From NCBI GenBank assembly GCA_013043295.1, contig JABDOO010000049.1, positions 1 to 7,135 of the forward strand: DNA of 7,135 bases, given 5' to 3'. This DNA comes from Candidatus Nitrosopumilus sp. (GTDB lineage: Archaea; Thermoproteota; Nitrososphaeria; Nitrososphaerales; Nitrosopumilaceae). The translations under genes were made by a program, and so were the position numbers. Positions 4,819 through 7,135 of the stretch are shown in pieces. Each line of letters opens with the position of its first letter. The first letter of the stretch is position 1. A model generated the notes under the pieces. That model had not been told where the DNA came from. It did not search any database and saw only the letters and a program-made list of their open reading frames with translations.

Positions 4819-5997
4819 CTATCTAGTTGAAGTTGCATCTCTGCATTGACCTTCATATTCTATAGGACTTCCTGCTTTGTTTGCCTCACATTCATTTCCA
4901 TATGTTATTCCATCAGTACCACAAACAGGGACATAGTGATCAGGACATACAATACATTCTCCATCATAATCAACTTCTACATCATAAGACATTGCAATAC
5001 ATGAATTGCCGTATGTTTTTCCATCCACGCCACAGACAGGATCATATTGTTTTGTGCAAGCAATATCCATTGGATCATTGCATTCGCCTGCATAATCTAC
5101 TTTAACATCATTGCATTCAGCTTCTACATCTCCACATGCGTAGGTAACTCCATCTTCTCCACAAACGGGATCATAGACAAAACATGCAATATCACATGAA
5201 TTTTTTTCATCAACATCAGCTTTGCATTCTCCTTCGTATGCTATTTCAACGCCATTGCATTGGGCTTCAGCTTCCCCACATGCATATGTGATATCATTTT
5301 CACCACAAACTGGATCATAGACTAAACATTGAATCGAACAGGATTGAGATTCATTACTTTGTGAATGCCCAGGGATTAAATCTTCAAACCAAAATTCTCC
5401 ACCATCATCTCCTGTGGCACCTGGTGGCAAATCTTCAAACCAAAATTCACCTTTATCGTTTCCAGAAGCAGCAGCTCCTTGATAATAGTCATATCCTTTC
5501 ATTGAGGAAGATTTTAGAAACATTACAATTTCATCTTCAGATATATCATAACCTGGTGCAGGTCTTAACAATACCATTATTTCATCTTCAGCTGCATCTG
5601 TTCCAGGTGCAGGTCTTAACAATATCATTATTTCATCTTCAACAGCACTATCTTGAGAAGTTCCAAGGTTGTGACTTATCTCATGTCCAGATTCGGATAA
5701 TTGTGCTTTGAGTTTTTCATTTTCTGTTCGTAAATGATCTACTTCCTTTGCAGATTTATCAGATAAATGCATAAAATTATTTTCCAACAACCAGTTTACA
5801 GAAGTTAGGAGTTCTTGTTGGGAAATTAAATCATCTACATACCATCTAAAACTATTATCAACCCACTCTGGAATTGCTTGAGCAGACACTCCAGGATCAT
5901 GTTCATTATAATCAGTCCACTCTTGGGCAGTAATCATTGTAAAACTAAGAGAGATTGAAAGAACTCCAATCAATATACCAAAAAACAATCTTTTCAA
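4819..5997 (-). CDS. Secreted four-Kazal-domain protein (putative protease inhibitor)
   Basis: A 392-residue exported protein. The start is TTG: it is the first usable start after an in-frame stop, has a TATA-like box 26 bases upstream, and leads into a signal peptide (KRLFFGILIGVLSISLSF, then cleavage near ITA-QEW, 22-27). Next comes a thaumarchaeal-style motif, IPEWVDNSFRWYVDD (42-56) with LISQQELL and NWLLENNF, then a short coiled coil (83-100), three 17-residue repeats (EDEIMxLLRPAPG, 119-170), two more 17-residue repeats (GEFWFEDL, 179-212), and four Kazal domains. Domains 1 (220-258) and 2 (268-306) have six cysteines; domains 3 (314-348) and 4 (351-385) have four, spaced x7-x10-x14, as in C-T-K-Q-Y-D-P-V-C...DGKTYGNSC. 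Kazal domains usually block serine proteases by offering a loop to the active site. No C-terminal anchor is seen. The inhibitor role is inferred from fold alone. Confidence 0.88.
   Translation of the reverse strand: MKRLFFGILIGVLSISLSFTMITAQEWTDYNEHDPGVSAQAIPEWVDNSFRWYVDDLISQQELLTSVNWLLENNFMHLSDKSAKEVDHLRTENEKLKAQLSESGHEISHNLGTSQDSAVEDEIMILLRPAPGTDAAEDEIMVLLRPAPGYDISEDEIVMFLKSSSMKGYDYYQGAAASGNDKGEFWFEDLPPGATGDDGGEFWFEDLIPGHSQSNESQSCSIQCLVYDPVCGENDITYACGEAEAQCNGVEIAYEGECKADVDEKNSCDIACFVYDPVCGEDGVTYACGDVEAECNDVKVDYAGECNDPMDIACTKQYDPVCGVDGKTYGNSCIAMSYDVEVDYDGECIVCPDHYVPVCGTDGITYGNECEANKAGSPIEYEGQCRDATSTR
4843..5340 (-). repeat. Four Kazal domains in tandem
   Basis: The domains fall at 5224-5340, 5080-5196, 4954-5058 and 4843-4947 in reading order. 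All share a Y-x-PVCG...D-x-x-TY core. The first two have cysteine gaps 3-6-8-6-10; the last two have 7-10-14. They thus form two sub-families, probably made by two separate duplications. Confidence 0.85.
5362..5463 (-). repeat. Two 17-residue (51-bp) tandem repeats, GEFWFEDLxPG type
   Basis: Residues 179-195 and 196-212 each hold G-x-D-x-GEFWFEDL-x-PG. On the plus strand both copies contain aaatcttcaaaccaaaattc. The period equals that of the neighbouring EDEIM repeats. Confidence 0.8.
5488..5643 (-). repeat. Three 17-residue (51-bp) tandem repeats, EDEIMxLLRPAPG type
   Basis: Copies are at residues 119-135, 136-152 and 153-170. The first two are nearly identical in DNA as well (ggtgcaggtcttaacaata on the plus strand in both, followed by ccattatttcatcttc or a one-base variant), so that duplication is recent. 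The third copy keeps EDEI but loses the RPAPG end. Confidence 0.8.
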
Positions 5998-6019
5998 TAG
6001 GTTATCAAAGACATGCTAC

Positions 6020-6027
6020 TAAATAAA
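6020..6027 (-). promoter_or_regulatory. TATA box of the Kazal protein gene
   Basis: The minus strand reads TTTATTTA, centred about 26 bases before the TTG at 5997, which supports that unusual start codon. The T-run just upstream of it (6025-6031 on the minus strand) could also end the tRNA-His transcript that comes from the same side. Confidence 0.5.
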
Positions 6028-6079
6028 AAAATCGTATTTTTTAGATTCTATTCTATAGAGTCTTGAAGTAATTTTGGAG

Positions 6080-6152
6080 GGCCCTCGAGGGGAATCGAAC
6101 TCCTGTCCGAGGATCCACAATCCTCTATACTAACCACTGTACTACGAAGGCC
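6080..6152 (-). tRNA. tRNA-His (anticodon GTG)
   Basis: The minus strand folds into a full cloverleaf of 73 bases. The acceptor is GCCTTCG/CGAGGGC with one G-U pair. An extra encoded G (G-1, at 6152) faces C73 (at 6080), the identity mark for histidyl-tRNA synthetase. The D arm is GTAC/GTAT, the anticodon stem GAGGA/TCCTC with loop TTGTGGA, the variable loop GGAC and the T loop TTCGATT. CCA is not encoded and there is no intron. The T stem AGGAG/CCCCT has one A-C mismatch (52-62). A TATA-like box (TTATTA on the minus strand, 6179-6184) sits about 29 bases upstream. Confidence 0.95.
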
Positions 6153-6178
6153 ACAAAAAAAGAAATTTGTTCATCCAG

Positions 6179-6184
6179 TAATAA
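6179..6184 (-). promoter_or_regulatory. TATA-like box of tRNA-His
   Basis: The minus strand reads TTATTA, centred about 29 bases before G-1 of the tRNA, giving a 5' leader of only a few bases. A 13-base inverted repeat (AATCTT-T-AAGATT, 6183-6195) overlaps its upstream edge; arms this short may be chance. Confidence 0.4.
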
Positions 6185-6217
6185 TCTTTAAGATTGTGTT
6201 GAAAATTAGGCTGTAGA

Positions 6218-6224
6218 TTTATTA
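6218..6224 (+). promoter_or_regulatory. TATA box of the 26-codon micro-ORF
   Basis: TTTATTA is centred exactly 26 bases before the ATG at 6247, the same geometry as the longer genes here. This is the main evidence that the micro-ORF is expressed. Confidence 0.5.
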
Positions 6225-6246
6225 TTAACCAAAAATAATCTAAAGT

Positions 6247-6327
6247 ATGCGTCTATGGTGGGCTGCAATGGGAGTAACAATTGCAGTAGTATGGATTGGA
6301 GTCAACTATCTTCTTCCATGGGTATAG
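6247..6327 (+). CDS. 26-residue single-helix membrane micro-protein
   Basis: ATG to TAG encodes 26 residues: MRLWW, then a hydrophobic helix (AAMGVTIAVVWIGVNYLL, 6-23), then PWV. One arginine at the start and tryptophans at both ends (W4, W5, W25) are the signs of a helix that spans a membrane with its N-terminus inside. It lies alone between tRNA-His and corA, with a TATA-like box 26 bases upstream, so a leaderless mRNA is likely. I do not recognise it. In size and layout it resembles the very small extra subunits of respiratory complexes (such as subunit IIa of ba3-type oxidases or CydX), but that is only an analogy. A T-rich stretch follows the stop (6337-6346). Chance remains possible for so short a frame. 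Confidence 0.55.
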   Translation: MRLWWAAMGVTIAVVWIGVNYLLPWV

Positions 6328-6415
6328 ATAGAGAGATTTTCTTTATTTCGCTAGTCTCAATTTTAAAACATAATCACATATTTTTGCAAGATTTGTGAGT
6401 TTTTAATCCAGTCAT

Positions 6416-6425
6416 AGCGATCGCT
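6416..6425. promoter_or_regulatory. 10-bp GC-rich palindrome at the corA promoter
   Basis: AGCGATCGCT is a perfect palindrome that stands out in AT-rich intergenic DNA. It runs directly into the TTTAAA box of corA, where the TFB recognition element would lie, so it could be an operator or part of the core promoter. Confidence 0.35.
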
Positions 6426-6430
6426 TTAAA
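6425..6430 (+). promoter_or_regulatory. TATA-like box of corA
   Basis: TTTAAA is centred about 29 bases before the ATG at 6457, giving a predicted start of transcription within a few bases of the start codon. Confidence 0.5.
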
Positions 6431-6456
6431 TTTGTTAAATCAGGGTATTTTTCGAC

Positions 6457-7135
6457 ATGCGAAAAGGTTTCATCACAAACAGGTTACGCTCAAACAGGAA
6501 ATCATTAGAAGTTCCAGTTGAAAATAAGATAGAGACTATACAAGGAGAGAAATTCGTATGGATTGATTTACAAAATCCAGATAGAAATGATGTGGAAAAA
6601 TTGGCTCAAAAATACAATTTCAATGCCTTAAACATTGAAGACTGTATGACAAAATTTGAGCTTCCAAAATTAGATAGTTATGATGATCATTTCTTTGTTA
6701 TTCTTCAGTTTCCCCCATTAGCACAAAAAATAGGAATTTCAAAAAATAGTCAGTTATCAATATTTGTAGGAAAAGATTTCCTAGTTACAGTTCATCAGGG
6801 AGATTTGAATCCCCTAGTAGAACTGGTAGATATATGTAAAAATAATTCTGATCAAGTGAGAAAGGAGAGACTTTTAGGAAAATCAGCTGGATTATTACTT
6901 CACGAGATCTTGGATGTGTTAGTAGATGATCTTTTACATACTTCTAGAAAGATTATTGCAAATCTTGATGATCTTGAAGATAGAGTTTTTGATGAAACAA
7001 AACCGGTTGCAAGAAGCATTGCATTGCTAAGAAGAGAAATTAACAGGTTGAGAAGAATTGCTAATCCTTTAAAGAAATTCGTACTGGAAATTGCAAAAAA
7101 TGTTAAAAGATTTTCAGGTAGTGATGATGAACTCA
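6457..7135 (+). CDS. corA: CorA-family Mg2+/Co2+ transporter, N-terminal part
   Basis: An open frame of 226 codons from ATG to the window edge without a stop. It matches the large cytoplasmic N-terminal domain of CorA, a homopentameric divalent-cation channel of the cell membrane. Signs are WIDLQNP (35-41), the signature NIEDCMTKFELPKLDSYDDH (59-78), a beta segment with LSIFVGKDFLVTVHQG, and the long acidic and basic helix pair beginning LLLHEILDVLVDDLLH, then LDDLEDRVFDE and RREINRLRR, which forms the funnel leading to the pore. The two membrane helices and the GMN selectivity motif would lie past the right edge, so the ion cannot be confirmed here. It has its own TATA-like box with a GC-rich palindrome beside it. 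A Mg2+-independent homologue or Zn2+ exporter (ZntB-like) is the main alternative. Confidence 0.88.
   Translation, partial: MRKGFITNRLRSNRKSLEVPVENKIETIQGEKFVWIDLQNPDRNDVEKLAQKYNFNALNIEDCMTKFELPKLDSYDDHFFVILQFPPLAQKIGISKNSQLSIFVGKDFLVTVHQGDLNPLVELVDICKNNSDQVRKERLLGKSAGLLLHEILDVLVDDLLHTSRKIIANLDDLEDRVFDETKPVARSIALLRREINRLRRIANPLKKFVLEIAKNVKRFSGSDDEL

Noticed and set aside
4749..4826. A 25-codon plus-strand open frame (MDVIIDSTSGD...) between the membrane and Kazal genes
   Set aside because: No TATA-like box stands 25-30 bases upstream, no ribosome-binding site is seen, and it runs into the 3' end of the Kazal gene. It is likely chance.
5362..5643. Direct DNA repeats considered as a CRISPR or other non-coding array
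   Set aside because: The period is 51 bp with no unique spacers, and the units stay in frame within the Kazal protein, so they are protein repeats.
4881..5711. Two plus-strand open frames rich in His, Leu and Gln opposite the Kazal gene
   Set aside because: Their odd composition is what antisense of cysteine-, aspartate- and glutamate-rich codons gives. The minus-strand frame has a signal peptide and Kazal motifs.
6417..6424. GCGATCGC as the HIP1 repeat of cyanobacteria
   Set aside because: It occurs here singly in an archaeal context; a lone 8-base match does not support HIP1.

Overview
The window looks like a piece of chromosome from an ammonia-oxidising archaeon of the Thaumarchaeota (Nitrososphaerota), most likely a low-GC, Nitrosopumilus-like marine lineage. 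The evidence is the strong AT bias, TATA-like boxes centred about 26-29 bases before start codons (leaderless archaeal transcription), a UPF0147 protein (an archaeal family), a tRNA-His with an encoded G-1 and no encoded CCA, and a secreted protein carrying the IPxW...W...IS..E motif that I recall from many thaumarchaeal exported proteins. This placement is inference; no rRNA or amo gene is present.

Layout. Positions 1-708 hold a GNAT acetyltransferase on the minus strand, cut by the left edge. Only 39 bases separate it from a plus-strand run: a small Rieske [2Fe-2S] ferredoxin (748-1056), a UPF0147 protein (1093-1362), a class I SAM-dependent methyltransferase (1388-2149) and an unrecognised 115-residue protein (2190-2537). 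A universal stress protein (2570-2986, minus) converges on that run. A 154-base divergent promoter region with an 18-bp palindrome follows, then a secreted cysteine-paired protein with an internal duplication (3141-4331, plus). Next on the minus strand come a two-helix membrane protein (4402-4734), a secreted four-Kazal-domain protein with 17-residue tandem repeats (4819-5997) and tRNA-His(GTG) (6080-6152). Finally, on the plus strand, there is a 26-codon single-helix membrane micro-ORF (6247-6327) and the start of a CorA-type Mg2+/Co2+ transporter (6457 to the right edge).

Genes working together. The window looks like ordinary chromosome with many single-gene transcription units rather than one pathway. 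The Rieske, UPF0147 and methyltransferase genes could be co-transcribed (gaps of 36 and 25 bases), but nothing in their sequences ties them to a shared function. I see no defence system, insertion sequence, CRISPR array or other mobile DNA. The parts most worth a second look are the Kazal protein, the duplicated secreted cysteine protein, the micro-ORF, and palindromes beside the usp and corA promoters. No gene-free stretch exceeds about 155 bases.
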